64,000 nucleotides of DNA from Trichomonas vaginalis G3 (taxonomy: Eukaryota > Parabasalia > Trichomonadida > Trichomonadidae): contig NC_067204.1 in assembly GCF_026262505.1 (NCBI RefSeq), positions 8,217,797-8,281,796 of the forward strand, given 5' to 3'. The translations under genes were made by a program, and so were the position numbers. Below are positions 52,242-61,237 of the stretch, in pieces (the first letter of the stretch is position 1; every line of letters begins with the position of its first letter). The notes beneath the pieces are model-generated. The model was not told where the DNA came from. It made no database searches and was given only the letters and a program-made list of their open reading frames with translations.

Positions 52242-53902
52242 TCAATAAATGCGGTACCATGCGAATACAGTCATAAATGGTGGCATATAATCTTCACCCA
52301 AGCCTGTTGGATTTGTTGTGAAAGTATGTGAATGATTTCCTCCTGGTTCAGTTGGTCGAAAAGTCTTTTTTGCCGAATGGTTATAATCTGGAGATAAAAC
52401 GTCATTGCCAGCATAATATTCTGAGTTGTATAATGGATGGTCTCTTAATGAGTGGCTATGGTCGCCAGAAAAGTTTGTAGTTCCCGTATGAGTGTGCGGT
52501 GGAAGGTTTGCTTCTTTAATTTTCTTCGAACCTCCTGTTTCCTTTGAAGAGTTTGCACAATACAAAAACCTGTCAACTATTTGTTCCCATGCACCAACAC
52601 CAAACATTACTTGAGGACCTCTTGCATCCATAGATGTATAAATAGAACCTACTGGGTTCATTAAATCAAACATATGAGATATTATAGGATTGTCTCTTTT
52701 GAACTTAAAATATAGTGCAACTATTTCAGGTTTCTTCTGGTTTGTGTCAGAATATTTTTTATAATATAATCTTATGTTTTCAGGGTGGTAAAATCTTGAC
52801 TATAATATTTATTTCTGTCATCTATATAATAATATACTATTCTCGTTTTTTCTATTGCATTATATCTTTTATATCTATAATAATCTAAATATAATGTTTG
52901 CTTTTGTTCATCTGCATGTAGTGTTCCTTCGTCATCTACATAGTCATAATAATATGGTGCTGGAGCTGGGTCAGGCAATGTCATATCTGCCATTTCATAA
53001 ACTCTTAAATATTTCTTTTGTTCGTCTCCATATAAGTTTAAGTAGCAGTTGTTGTCTAATGGAACTTTAACTTGTGTCATCATTCTTTTTATAACTTACA
53101 TACATTTCATTGTTATTTTTCGGAATGAGTTTCCACCGTATACCATTTTTTAAGGAGTGTACAAACTGCCATCTAAAATATTTATTTTCTTCATTGACAG
53201 AAAAGTCGCCAACAATAGTTTCAATATTTTTTGTTCCTATCAAACTTTGGTATATTTCGTTAACATATTCCTTATCTGCCTTCTTCCCTAACTCATCGTT
53301 AACATATTCCTTATCTGCCTTCTTCTCTAACTCATCGTTAACATATGTTTTATCTGCTTTAAGGTCTAAACATCCTGAAACCCATCCTGTATCAGCTTTA
53401 GTTTTTAAAATCTTTGATGTCCATTCATGATACCATTCAACCATTTCTTTAATTTCATTATCTTTTTCATCCACATATTCCTTATCTGTCCTCTTCTTTA
53501 ACTCACTATCCACATATTCCTTATCTGCTTCTTCATTATGTCATTTAGGAAACCCTTTATGAATTCCTCATTTAAATTAAATCTTCCAATCTTCAAAACT
53601 TTAGGAAATGCATTTAATGCGTAATATCTCTGTTCTTCTGGTGGAATTGATGTTATATCATCCGTTATACCTTTAATTTTAGAATTCATAAATAAAATTT
53701 CTTTTATATTTGATATCACCGCACCACCTTTGCAAACGAATTCGAAATGGTCATTTTTCAATACTATCTCCAAATCTCCATATTTCAACCTTTGCGTTTG
53801 TTCTGCCGTCTTTGAATTATATGCATATATGGCGTATGTAATGGTCTGAGGGACCTGGGTGCTTTGTGCCTTAAGTTGTTGTGGTTGCTGTTGTTTAATC
53901 AT
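52242..53902 (-). pseudogene. Tail-fibre-like gene (copy B), broken
   Basis: Head and KADKTYVNDELEKK shaft repeats match the 730-aa protein of copy A. The gp10-like C-terminal domain is present (NPVGSIYTSMDARGP, LPPHTHTG, PPFMTVFAWYRIY). The middle differs strongly from copy A: YADEQKQTLYLDYYRYKRY-type sequence instead of the beta-rich domain. So fibre middles are exchanged or diverge fast. Broken. Confidence 0.7.
53843..53870. repeat. Double-hairpin module, 28 bp (copy B, fibre N-terminus)
   Basis: GGTCT/GGACC with loop GAG, TG, GGTGC/GTGCC with loop TTT. Orthologous to 31221-31248 of copy A, so this insertion predates the split of the two copies. Confidence 0.8.
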
Positions 53903-53926
53903 TTATTATGATTTAAAAATAAATAT

Positions 53927-54637
53927 TTAATCCGTTATCTCATCACCTATTTTTTCTATTTGAAATTGCCATAATATTTCATTCATGAATTCTAAATCAC
54001 AATCAAATAGGTCAGTTACTCTAAATTTAATATTTGATAAATCTTTTGAATGAAGAATAAATGAATTCCCGGATAATTGAAACGGATATGATAAAGAAAA
54101 TATGTTTAAGTTGATGGATAAAATGTTTTGTATTGATGGGTAAGAGTTAGGGTCTAATGTTTGATGTGAAAATCTCATTGGGGTATTAACTTTATCACAT
54201 TTGATTAAAATGAAATTGGAACCAGTGTCAGAATACAAAACATCCCCAACATCTTTTTCAAAATTTAATATCCCCAACAATGAACGAAGATGAGGAGTAC
54301 AAAATTTAATTTTCAGCGGAAATTTAATAAGGTTATTTATTTCATCAAGTTCAAAAAGTTTATCAGGTTTTGATTTAAAATTTTCTTCATACCATACGAT
54401 AAATGATTCATTTAAATAACTTAAAATCATGTTAATATCCCATTTCGCTATCACATTATTTATATACATATCATACGTTTTTTCAAGGTCATCTTTAATA
54501 AATGATATATAATCTGAAGGGTCTAAAAGAATGGGATTAAATTTACCACTCACAGAAACGAGAGTAACATTATAAATTCCGCTAACTGTTAAATTTAATT
54601 CACAGCTATTATTCGAAATAATATTGATAATTGACAT
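53927..54637 (-). CDS. Beta-rich putative minor structural protein, 236 aa (copy B)
   Basis: Differs from 31296-32006 at only about six residues noticed. Complete frame. Same C-terminal jelly-roll-like strand pattern and divergent arrangement with the next gene. Confidence 0.65.
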   Translation of the reverse strand: MSIINIISNNSCELNLTVSGIYNVTLVSVSGKFNPILLDPSDYISFIKDDLEKTYDMYINNVIAKWDINMILSYLNESFIVWYEENFKSKPDKLFELDEINNLIKFPLKIKFCTPHLRSLLGILNFEKDVGDVLYSDTGSNFILIKCDKVNTPMRFSHQTLDPNSYPSIQNILSINLNIFSLSYPFQLSGNSFILHSKDLSNIKFRVTDLFDCDLEFMNEILWQFQIEKIGDEITD

Positions 54638-54656
54638 TTTTATTACGATTAAAAAT
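54638..54656. promoter_or_regulatory. 19-bp divergent promoter between two Polinton genes (copy B)
   Basis: Separates ATG 54637 (minus) and ATG 54657 (plus); reads TTTATTACGATTAAAAATA, close to the 20-bp spacer of copy A. Confidence 0.5.
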
Positions 54657-55136
54657 ATGGTAAAGCGTTATTTTCCAGTGATAAATAAAACTAGAATAAG
54701 ATTACCTCAAGAATTCATAAATTCAACGAATAAGAAATTCATTCATGTTATAAATTTTAGTGTTTTCAGAAAATATGAGTCAATGTCATATTCATCATCG
54801 GGTTATATTTCACTTCATTCAAATTTAGTTCAATCAAACCCATATAATGACCATTTCATAAGATTTTCAGATGGTATTAAAAATGTAATTGATAGATTAA
54901 AATATGAACAGATTGACAATATCGAATTTTTGGAATTTTGGTTTAAATATCCTGATGGAAAAAAGATTGAAGTTAAAGATAAAGCTGATACTATAACAAA
55001 AACAATTACAATGACCGATCCAGATAGTGGGGAACAAAAAGAAATAAAACAAACGATAGAAACTGGTGAAAGGTCAATTATTATTGATTATGATTCAAAG
55101 GATTATTATTCAATAATGTTAATGCTTGAATATTAA
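54657..55136 (+). CDS. Small putative structural protein, 159 aa
   Basis: Start set at MVKRYFPVINKTRIRL because the frame upstream runs into the divergent gene. Beta-strand-rich, with SGYISLHSNLV, a LEFWFKYPDGKKIEV strand pair and the end SIIIDYDSKDYYSIMLMLEY. It overlaps the convergent 113-aa gene by four bases. The copy A counterpart carries a mariner. Unknown, possibly a jelly-roll minor virion protein. Confidence 0.65.
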   Translation: MVKRYFPVINKTRIRLPQEFINSTNKKFIHVINFSVFRKYESMSYSSSGYISLHSNLVQSNPYNDHFIRFSDGIKNVIDRLKYEQIDNIEFLEFWFKYPDGKKIEVKDKADTITKTITMTDPDSGEQKEIKQTIETGERSIIIDYDSKDYYSIMLMLEY

Positions 55137-55474
55137 ATGGCCTTAACAAAGAATTTTTCAAGTGATATTTTATATTCATCAACTATTTTATTATAAATAT
55201 CATTATATGTTAAATGAAGTTCAGTTGTTGTTCCGTTCTTTGATATCTTAATTGTGCTAATATCCTTTATAGGATTTATTTTTGCAACTGTTCCGCAGCA
55301 TGAAACCTCATCATCTATGAAAAATTGAATCTTAACGTCTGAATCTTGAACATCACAAAGAATGGCGATAATGTGAATTAATGATTCATAAGGTAAAATA
55401 ATTAAACCGGATTGATCAATTAAATTTATTATTGAATCATAATTATCAGTTATTATATCACGGTAAATTTTCAT
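55133..55474 (-). CDS. Small unknown Polinton protein, 113 aa (copy B)
   Basis: Differs from 33809-34150 at one residue noticed (ITDNYD for IINNYD region). Overlaps the convergent gene by four bases. No known domain. Confidence 0.6.
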   Translation of the reverse strand: MKIYRDIITDNYDSIINLIDQSGLIILPYESLIHIIAILCDVQDSDVKIQFFIDDEVSCCGTVAKINPIKDISTIKISKNGTTTELHLTYNDIYNKIVDEYKISLEKFFVKAI

Positions 55475-55814
55475 TAATTCAGAATTAATGTCTATTTTAT
55501 ATGGCGCATTGCGACTGGAATCGTAGATTCCTGGGTTCTCGATGTTTGATGAAAGAGGTGGGGGTATGTTGGATAAGTGGGAATTTCAACAGGTTCTTTA
55601 CCGGGTTCAGATAAAATGATTGGGTCTCCATTCTCCTCATTCTTCGGTAAGTCACGAGTTAATAAATTTGGTTGAGTTGCTGACCTTGTTAATTCAGGCT
55701 AACATTAACTTTAACATTTTGAATAATTCGTGATTTATCATCATTTACGTTATAACCAACCGTAATCTCTGCTTTTGCGTTAGTGTTCTTTTGACTTGTG
55801 AAACGTCTTCTCAT
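55475..55814 (-). pseudogene. Small unknown gene (copy B), broken
   Basis: Starts MRRRFTSQKNTNAKAEITVG at 55814 as in copy A. A 28-bp double-hairpin module (55503-55530) lies at its 3' side. Confidence 0.5.
55503..55530. repeat. Double-hairpin module, 28 bp (copy B)
   Basis: GGCGC/GCGAC with loop ATT, TG, GAATC/GATTC with loop GTA. Copy A reads TATATGGGTTCTCG at the site, without the 30-bp insert. Confidence 0.82.
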
Positions 55815-55897
55815 TTATAATTGAATAAAAAAAGAAAAATATATTTAAAGTTTTATTTAGTTGTTACGGTAATATCCCAAGGTTCATCATTGTTTGC

Positions 55898-56795
55898 TTA
55901 TACTTTCTTTGTAACTGCACCAATTATGTTATTGATATTGCTTTGAGTTTCTTCCAGTCTTATTTTATCATTTACAATATCTTTAATCATTTCATTACAT
56001 GCATTCTTAAAACCATCTGATTTTTCTAATTTACGTCTATCACTTTCTTTAATTAAATCAAAGTTATAACCTTGTTGAGAATAAAGTGGTTTCTTTATCA
56101 ATTCCTTGAACGCTTCTGAAAGTGAAGATGAAGAAATTCTTGCCACTTGAATTGGTTTAAATTCTGCTTTCATTGCTTCTTTCTGTTCATTGAACACTGG
56201 ATCGAATAAAGCAACTTTAAAGAATTTCTTAGCTGGAATTTCAGGTCTAATATTTGCATATTGACCATCAAACTGATTAACATATCGTGGTAATCCATCC
56301 GGTCCCTCTTCAATAGCATTTAATTCTTCATTGAAATAAGAATATGGATTATAACGGTATGAATTAATTGGACCATTTTCACCTTCTCCAATGTATTGTT
56401 TAACAGCTTTTCCATTTTCATCAAATTGCATAGGATAACGTTCATTATATGCTTTACGTTTAGGATAATCCGTCATTTTAATTTATACCATTTATGACTT
56501 TAATATTACCTTGACCATCAGTAACGAAAACTTCATTTATACCATCAGGTTTTCCATTTGGACCCGTAATGTCTGCTTCGTGTGCTTCCCAATTTGGACC
56601 ATGACGTTTGGCATATGCTTGAGCTTCTGGTAATGTTAAAACGTTTCTCATTTGTTTAACATCTTTTGAAGACCAGCAACAATGTGGACTAATTCTTTCA
56701 TTCCGTCTGGAACTTTCATAGTTCTATTATATGCACCCTTTTTTGTTTGTCCCTTGTTTTAATGGAACCTGTAGAAGATTTGCTATTTCTGTCAT
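55898..56795 (-). pseudogene. Putative structural protein (copy B), broken
   Basis: Counterpart of the 299-aa gene of copy A. The first two thirds are nearly identical ([19 protein letters not shown]). The last third is clearly different (EQKEAMKAEFKPIQVARISSSS ... IIGAVTKKV), a shift in divergence within one gene. Confidence 0.6.
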
Positions 56796-56825
56796 GTTTA
56801 ATTATAAATAAAAAATAAAAATTAA

Positions 56826-57650
56826 TTATAAAAAGTTAATCAAATTTAACACTCCTTTATTTAAATCAACTATTATTTTTCCATGTTCACCTAATTGCTG
56901 ATATTGTGTGTAAAGTTCATTAATGCTCATTGGTAAATTCACTTGATAAAGCATAACGTTCAACTGTTGACGACTAAAACCACTGAAAATGAAAAGGGTG
57001 GACAGGTTTGATTTAATGTTTGTGCTTAATGCTTTGAAGTATTGAACAGCCATGAAGAATGAACACTGAATGTGTCGACATTGAGTTAATAATTGATTAA
57101 AATATGATTTCTCATTTGTTATTAGTTTTGATTTCACGGCATCATCTAGAAAAATTAGTGAATGCAAAAATTCTCTATCAAAATTTGAAATAGAAAGTGT
57201 TTCAAATAATTCATCCCGTTGTTTATCAATAATTTTATCCTCTAATCCTTGCTTCTTGATTGTATTATATAATTCTTTATACATTAAAAAGTTTTTTAAA
57301 TAATCTTCTGCTTCTTCTTGTGATAAATAAATAATTGGAATTTTGATTAAATGCTTTAAAGATTCAAATGTATCATCTGAAGGTGAACCTGAACGGTTGA
57401 TATAAATTAACACATGTGAATGGGGTGAAGTGTTAGCAATAATGATAATTTGTTTTAATATCGTTAATGTTTTACCTTTATTTTGTTTACCAATTGCTGC
57501 AGTGATTGAATTTAAGTAACATTCAGAATATGGAATTTTCATTAATTTTTCCTTAGATAGAGCATTTCTATTATCACTCAATGCTTCATTAATCATATCA
57601 TCTACGTATGTATTATATACATCTGTTAATTCTTCAGAATTGAAATCCAT
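56826..57650 (-). CDS. FtsK/HerA-type genome-packaging ATPase, 274 aa (copy B)
   Basis: Walker A GKQNKGKT and Walker B LIFLDD as in copy A. The first seven residues (MDFNSEELT) and the last few differ from copy A; the rest is almost identical. Motor that would package element DNA. Confidence 0.8.
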   Translation of the reverse strand: MDFNSEELTDVYNTYVDDMINEALSDNRNALSKEKLMKIPYSECYLNSITAAIGKQNKGKTLTILKQIIIIANTSPHSHVLIYINRSGSPSDDTFESLKHLIKIPIIYLSQEEAEDYLKNFLMYKELYNTIKKQGLEDKIIDKQRDELFETLSISNFDREFLHSLIFLDDAVKSKLITNEKSYFNQLLTQCRHIQCSFFMAVQYFKALSTNIKSNLSTLFIFSGFSRQQLNVMLYQVNLPMSINELYTQYQQLGEHGKIIVDLNKGVLNLINFL

Positions 57651-57674
57651 TTAATCAAAAATAAATTTATAATT

Positions 57675-59316
57675 TTAAACATTTCTATTCATCAATATTT
57701 CATCATATGAACTTCTATACTGTGGTGGTGTACCTGTTGGATGATATTTCAAACCTTCATCCGGTGTCCATGTCCAATACGTAGTCCTAGTAAACCAAAC
57801 CTGAGGAGGATTTGTCACTTTTGAACAGTAAGTGTCATTTTCACCTTGAATGATTGGATAAGCTTTCACTTGTACTGTAACTTGTGAATTGAAAGTTTCT
57901 AATCCATCAAAGAATATACCCGCTCCATCACGTTGAACTGGAATAGTGCATAAGAATGAAGTTTGGTCTTTCCATGTTCTAGCTAATGGCGTGCCATTAT
58001 CATCATTCAGTGGTCTAGTTAATGAGTCCTCGTATTCTTCTGTGCATTCATTCACTCCATCTAAATCAGAAGCTTGAAGCATACGTGTAAAGAATATGTC
58101 GCCCACTGTGGTCATCGCTTGATCGGGGAAGTTTCTGGAATCTATAGTGACCTGAAGACCTCGAAGCATTGGATTTTCTAAAACCGTTCTTTGCATTGCA
58201 TTCTTCGGAAATGCTAACACAACATCTGTAACATTATGAAGAGCGTATGAGAAATCTGAGCTAATACCTTCAGGAGTGATGCAACCTCCATTTAGTGAAC
58301 GAACGTCAATATGTTGAGCTGGAATCATGAATGGATCTTCCTTACTAAATAAACGTGGTATTGCTTTAACTGATTCTTCAATTAAACCGTATCCTGGTGT
58401 AATACATTTATCCTCTAAAACTTCCATCTTTGTGCATGAAATAATAACGTCATCAAACTGTTGCGTCAGCAGATGTAGCGGCTAAGCTTGTAATTAATTT
58501 GGCAGGAAGTCCGATTTGTTGGAATTTGCGATCATATTTATAAACATGATTCATAATCTTTTCATAATTTTCATCAGTTATCTTTTCATAAACGTAATTT
58601 TGTAAATCAGCAACTCTTAACGGGTCAACCTGACAAAATACTAAAGTATCCCTGAAAACATAATATTTAAGAATGATTTCACCAAATGATTTAGGATAAT
58701 CATCGAACGCCTGAAATGCTAACAAATCATTTACCGGAATAATCATATCAAAAGTGATATCAACTTCTTCATTTGCTTTCTTGAAAACTTCTGAAGGGTC
58801 AATATATTTACCACATACTGAGTTATCATATTTTTGAACATTATTATATAACGAATGAACAAACTTTTTAACTTTCCTTTCTGATTTTGGTTTATATGTT
58901 GCAAATGCGAAAGATTCACGGGCGCAATCCATTTGAAGATAACCAGCATCACCTCTTTCAGTTTCTACTTCTAATTGTTTAAAGTTTTGATTTGATGATT
59001 TGTAACCAACGAATAAACGCATACATTTAAAAGCGGCATCACATGTGAAAGCTTTATTTGAAACTAGAGTTGCTTTAACTTTGCGTTTAATATATGTGTC
59101 ACCTAATTGGTTCACATCATGAGCCGGATTTGTAATTCTTAAATGAGTTTGTTTATCATCAAAATATGGAGTATCAGAGTCATAGCATGAACTTTCAAGT
59201 TCTCTATAATATCTTCTACCATCATTCTTTGCGAATATTTCATTTATCTTTTCGAATGAATGAAACACATTTCCATTAATTGGTTTAGTGTTTGGCACTA
59301 AATAATTAGTCGTCAT
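57675..59316 (-). pseudogene. Major capsid protein, double jelly roll (copy B), broken
   Basis: The N-terminal part starts MTTNYLVPNTKPINGNVFHS. Capsid-like strands include YIKRKVKATLVSNKAF and VDITFDMIIPVNDLLAF. The second half has LRGLQVTIDSRNFPDQA and FFDGLETFNSQVTVQVKAYPI near the end. Length and gene order (capsid upstream of ATPase) match Polinton major capsid genes. About one break. Confidence 0.78.
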
Positions 59317-59385
59317 TTATTAATAAATAAAAAATCAAAATTAAAAGATGAAAATGAATTTTTAATTTTAATGAAATAATCAACT

Positions 59386-59601
59386 ATGGCTGCAGGTATA
59401 TTTAAGAAACTGTGGGATAAAGTAAAAAGAGGAGCGAGTAAAGTTTGGGAAACATTGAAGAAGGGAGCAAATTGGATATTTAAGAATAAAGAAGCAATTA
59501 GTGACGTAGCTGAATCAATAACACCAAAAGCTGCCCCAATAAGAGAAATTTTAAATAAAGGAGAAAAAGTTTATCAAAGACTACAACCGATACTAAGATA
59601 A
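59386..59601 (+). CDS. Cationic amphipathic peptide 1, 71 aa (copy B)
   Basis: MAAGIFKKLWDKVKRGASKVW and a second helix LKKGANWIFKNKEAISD. Lys-rich, amphipathic, no cysteine. Likely membrane-active or DNA-condensing virion peptide by analogy with adenovirus VI/core peptides. Confidence 0.6.
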   Translation: MAAGIFKKLWDKVKRGASKVWETLKKGANWIFKNKEAISDVAESITPKAAPIREILNKGEKVYQRLQPILR

Positions 59602-59622
59602 AAATAATATTTATTTTTTCCA

Positions 59623-59859
59623 CTATCTACCTCCTATTTTATTAAGTATTCCTTCAGCAATTCCACCAATTGCGTTACCTGCTTGTGCTCCCATCGCCGG
59701 GTTACCTGCTTTAGTACCTAATACTCCACCTATGATAGTTCCTGCCGTTTTCGCTACTGGTGCCAAAAAGTTTGCAACAGGTTTAATAACCTTTTTATAA
59801 ACCCAACCCGCAGCTTTCTTAATTCCATCCCATAATTTTTTAAAGAATCCTGCTGCCAT
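59623..59859 (-). CDS. Cationic amphipathic peptide 2 with Gly/Ala-rich tail, 78 aa (copy B)
   Basis: MAAGFFKKLWDGIKKAAGWVY followed by a glycine-zipper-like stretch (AGTIIGGVLGTKAGNPAMGAQAGNAIGGIAEGIL). The start matches peptide 1 on the other strand, so the two are paralogues in convergent arrangement, 21 bases apart. Confidence 0.65.
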   Translation of the reverse strand: MAAGFFKKLWDGIKKAAGWVYKKVIKPVANFLAPVAKTAGTIIGGVLGTKAGNPAMGAQAGNAIGGIAEGILNKIGGR

Positions 59860-59925
59860 TTCTGATTTAATATTAATTAAAAAATATATTTCATCACTTA
59901 TATTCTAATTTTTATTTAATGATAA

Positions 59926-60306
59926 ATGAAACCGATTTTAAAAATAAATGAAACAGAAGAGGAAGAAATAAATGAAAGTGGAAATGTTCAACAAAAAATA
60001 AACGTTGTTAAACCAATTACTGAAATAAAAATTTTTTCATCTGTTGAAGAATTTAATGACTATTATGCTAATAATAAAAAATTATTTGAAGAATTGACAA
60101 CATGTAAATTGAATAAAATGTTTAAAGTTGATGGATTCAAAATTTCAAAAATAAAAGGGGTGATTAGTTTGAAATCTATTCCCCAATCAAGAATCACCTC
60201 ATTAATGAAAATAGATGATTTAACAAAAAGAATAGAAATTATTGAAGAGCGAATAAATCAAATTATTGATTTCATAAATCATGACTCGTTGAGCCCGGGT
60301 CCTTAA
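59926..60306 (+). CDS. Small unknown Polinton protein, 126 aa (copy B)
   Basis: Nearly identical to the 122-aa protein of copy A up to NQIIDFI; the last residues (NHDSLSPGP) are encoded by a double-hairpin module. Convergent with the last gene. Confidence 0.6.
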   Translation: MKPILKINETEEEEINESGNVQQKINVVKPITEIKIFSSVEEFNDYYANNKKLFEELTTCKLNKMFKVDGFKISKIKGVISLKSIPQSRITSLMKIDDLTKRIEIIEERINQIIDFINHDSLSPGP

Positions 60307-60310
60307 AGCC
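60283..60310. repeat. Double-hairpin module, 28 bp, reverse orientation (copy B)
   Basis: On the minus strand: degenerate GGCTT/GGACC with loop TAA, linker CG, GGCTC/GAGTC with loop AAC. It covers the ends of two convergent genes; absent in copy A. Confidence 0.65.
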
Positions 60311-60781
60311 CATCACTGAGTTCAAGGTTATATTCATCAAATATTTCATTATTAAATGCAACTTCTGCTAGTTTATTTATTTTTTCAATACGATCATTTG
60401 AAAGTCTATCGTTTAATTTTTTCTGAAGTTTTTCATTTTCTAGTTCTGAAACTTTATTTGGATGATATTTAAACCCGTTAAATTCTTTTTCCTCAGTTTT
60501 GATCATTAATTTACAAAGAACTTTTGTGGTTGGAATTCGTTTAAACCATTTATCATTAATATTATGATAAATTCAATATTCGGAATTAATTCCCAAATTT
60601 TTGCATTTTCAATTAATTTATTATCAAATGCAAAAGCAATAGGTTTAATATTAAACTTACCTTTATAATATAAACTTTCTACATAATCATCGAAATAAAC
60701 ATCTACTTGTTTAACATTTTCAAGAATTGGTGAAAGAGCATCCATTAATTGATTGACGGTTACGAATCTTGATCCACTCAT
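60303..60781 (-). pseudogene. Small unknown gene at right end (copy B), broken
   Basis: Starts MSGSRFVTVNQLMDALSPIL within the terminal repeat boundary; counterpart of 38959-39432 in copy A. Confidence 0.6.
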
Positions 60782-61007
60782 TTTCTTACGAATTAAAAAA
60801 ATAAAAAAATAAATTTAACTTAGTTTTAATTTTACGTAAGAAGTTAATTTTTTAAATCTTGATTTATTCAAAAACGTAAGAATAAAAAACCGTAAGAATC
60901 ATACATTTTTTACTTCATATGTTAAAAAAAATGATACAAAATCGTTCAATATTGTATGAATTCTTACGTTTACAAAAAAAGTCACACAACCCGCTTCATA
61001 TACTACT
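60776..61007 (-). repeat. Right terminal inverted repeat of Polinton B
   Basis: 232 bp, inverted identical copy of 41463-41694. It ends at the second codon of the leftward gene at 60781, so both terminal genes share one promoter sequence. Confidence 0.92.
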
Positions 61008-61237
61008 TGTAGTTATCTTTATTTCTTTATTTAATGCAAGTGGATATGAACATTCTGAATTAAAACAAATCGTCACGCAGATCAAAGCATATAAAAATAT
61101 CTCATATAAAATGTATGCAAAGATATTATTGCAGTTTCCATGAAATACAATTACAAATTTCAAATATGTAGCATGTGTAGAAGCTAAACCTTCGATTAAA
61201 CATGGATCTTTGACATAGCCTCCGTTAAAAATTTTGC

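Larger units (their letters stand above)
41463..61007. mobile_element. Polinton/Maverick copy B, 19,545 bp, broken
   Basis: Bounded by identical 232-bp terminal inverted repeats beginning 5'-AG and flanked by TGTAGT on both sides (41457-41462 and 61008-61013). Parts in order: unknown gene, protein-primed DNA polymerase B, integrase, small genes, nested primase-helicase block between tandem arrays, tail-fibre-like gene, small structural genes, packaging ATPase, major capsid gene, two amphipathic peptides, two small genes. The core is nearly identical to copy A. Broken, roughly ten breaks; polymerase and several small genes look whole. Identical arms argue for a young insertion. Confidence 0.92.

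Noticed and set aside
60919-61143. ORF crossing the right end of Polinton B
   Set aside because: Runs from the terminal repeat into host DNA without a conserved product or promoter.
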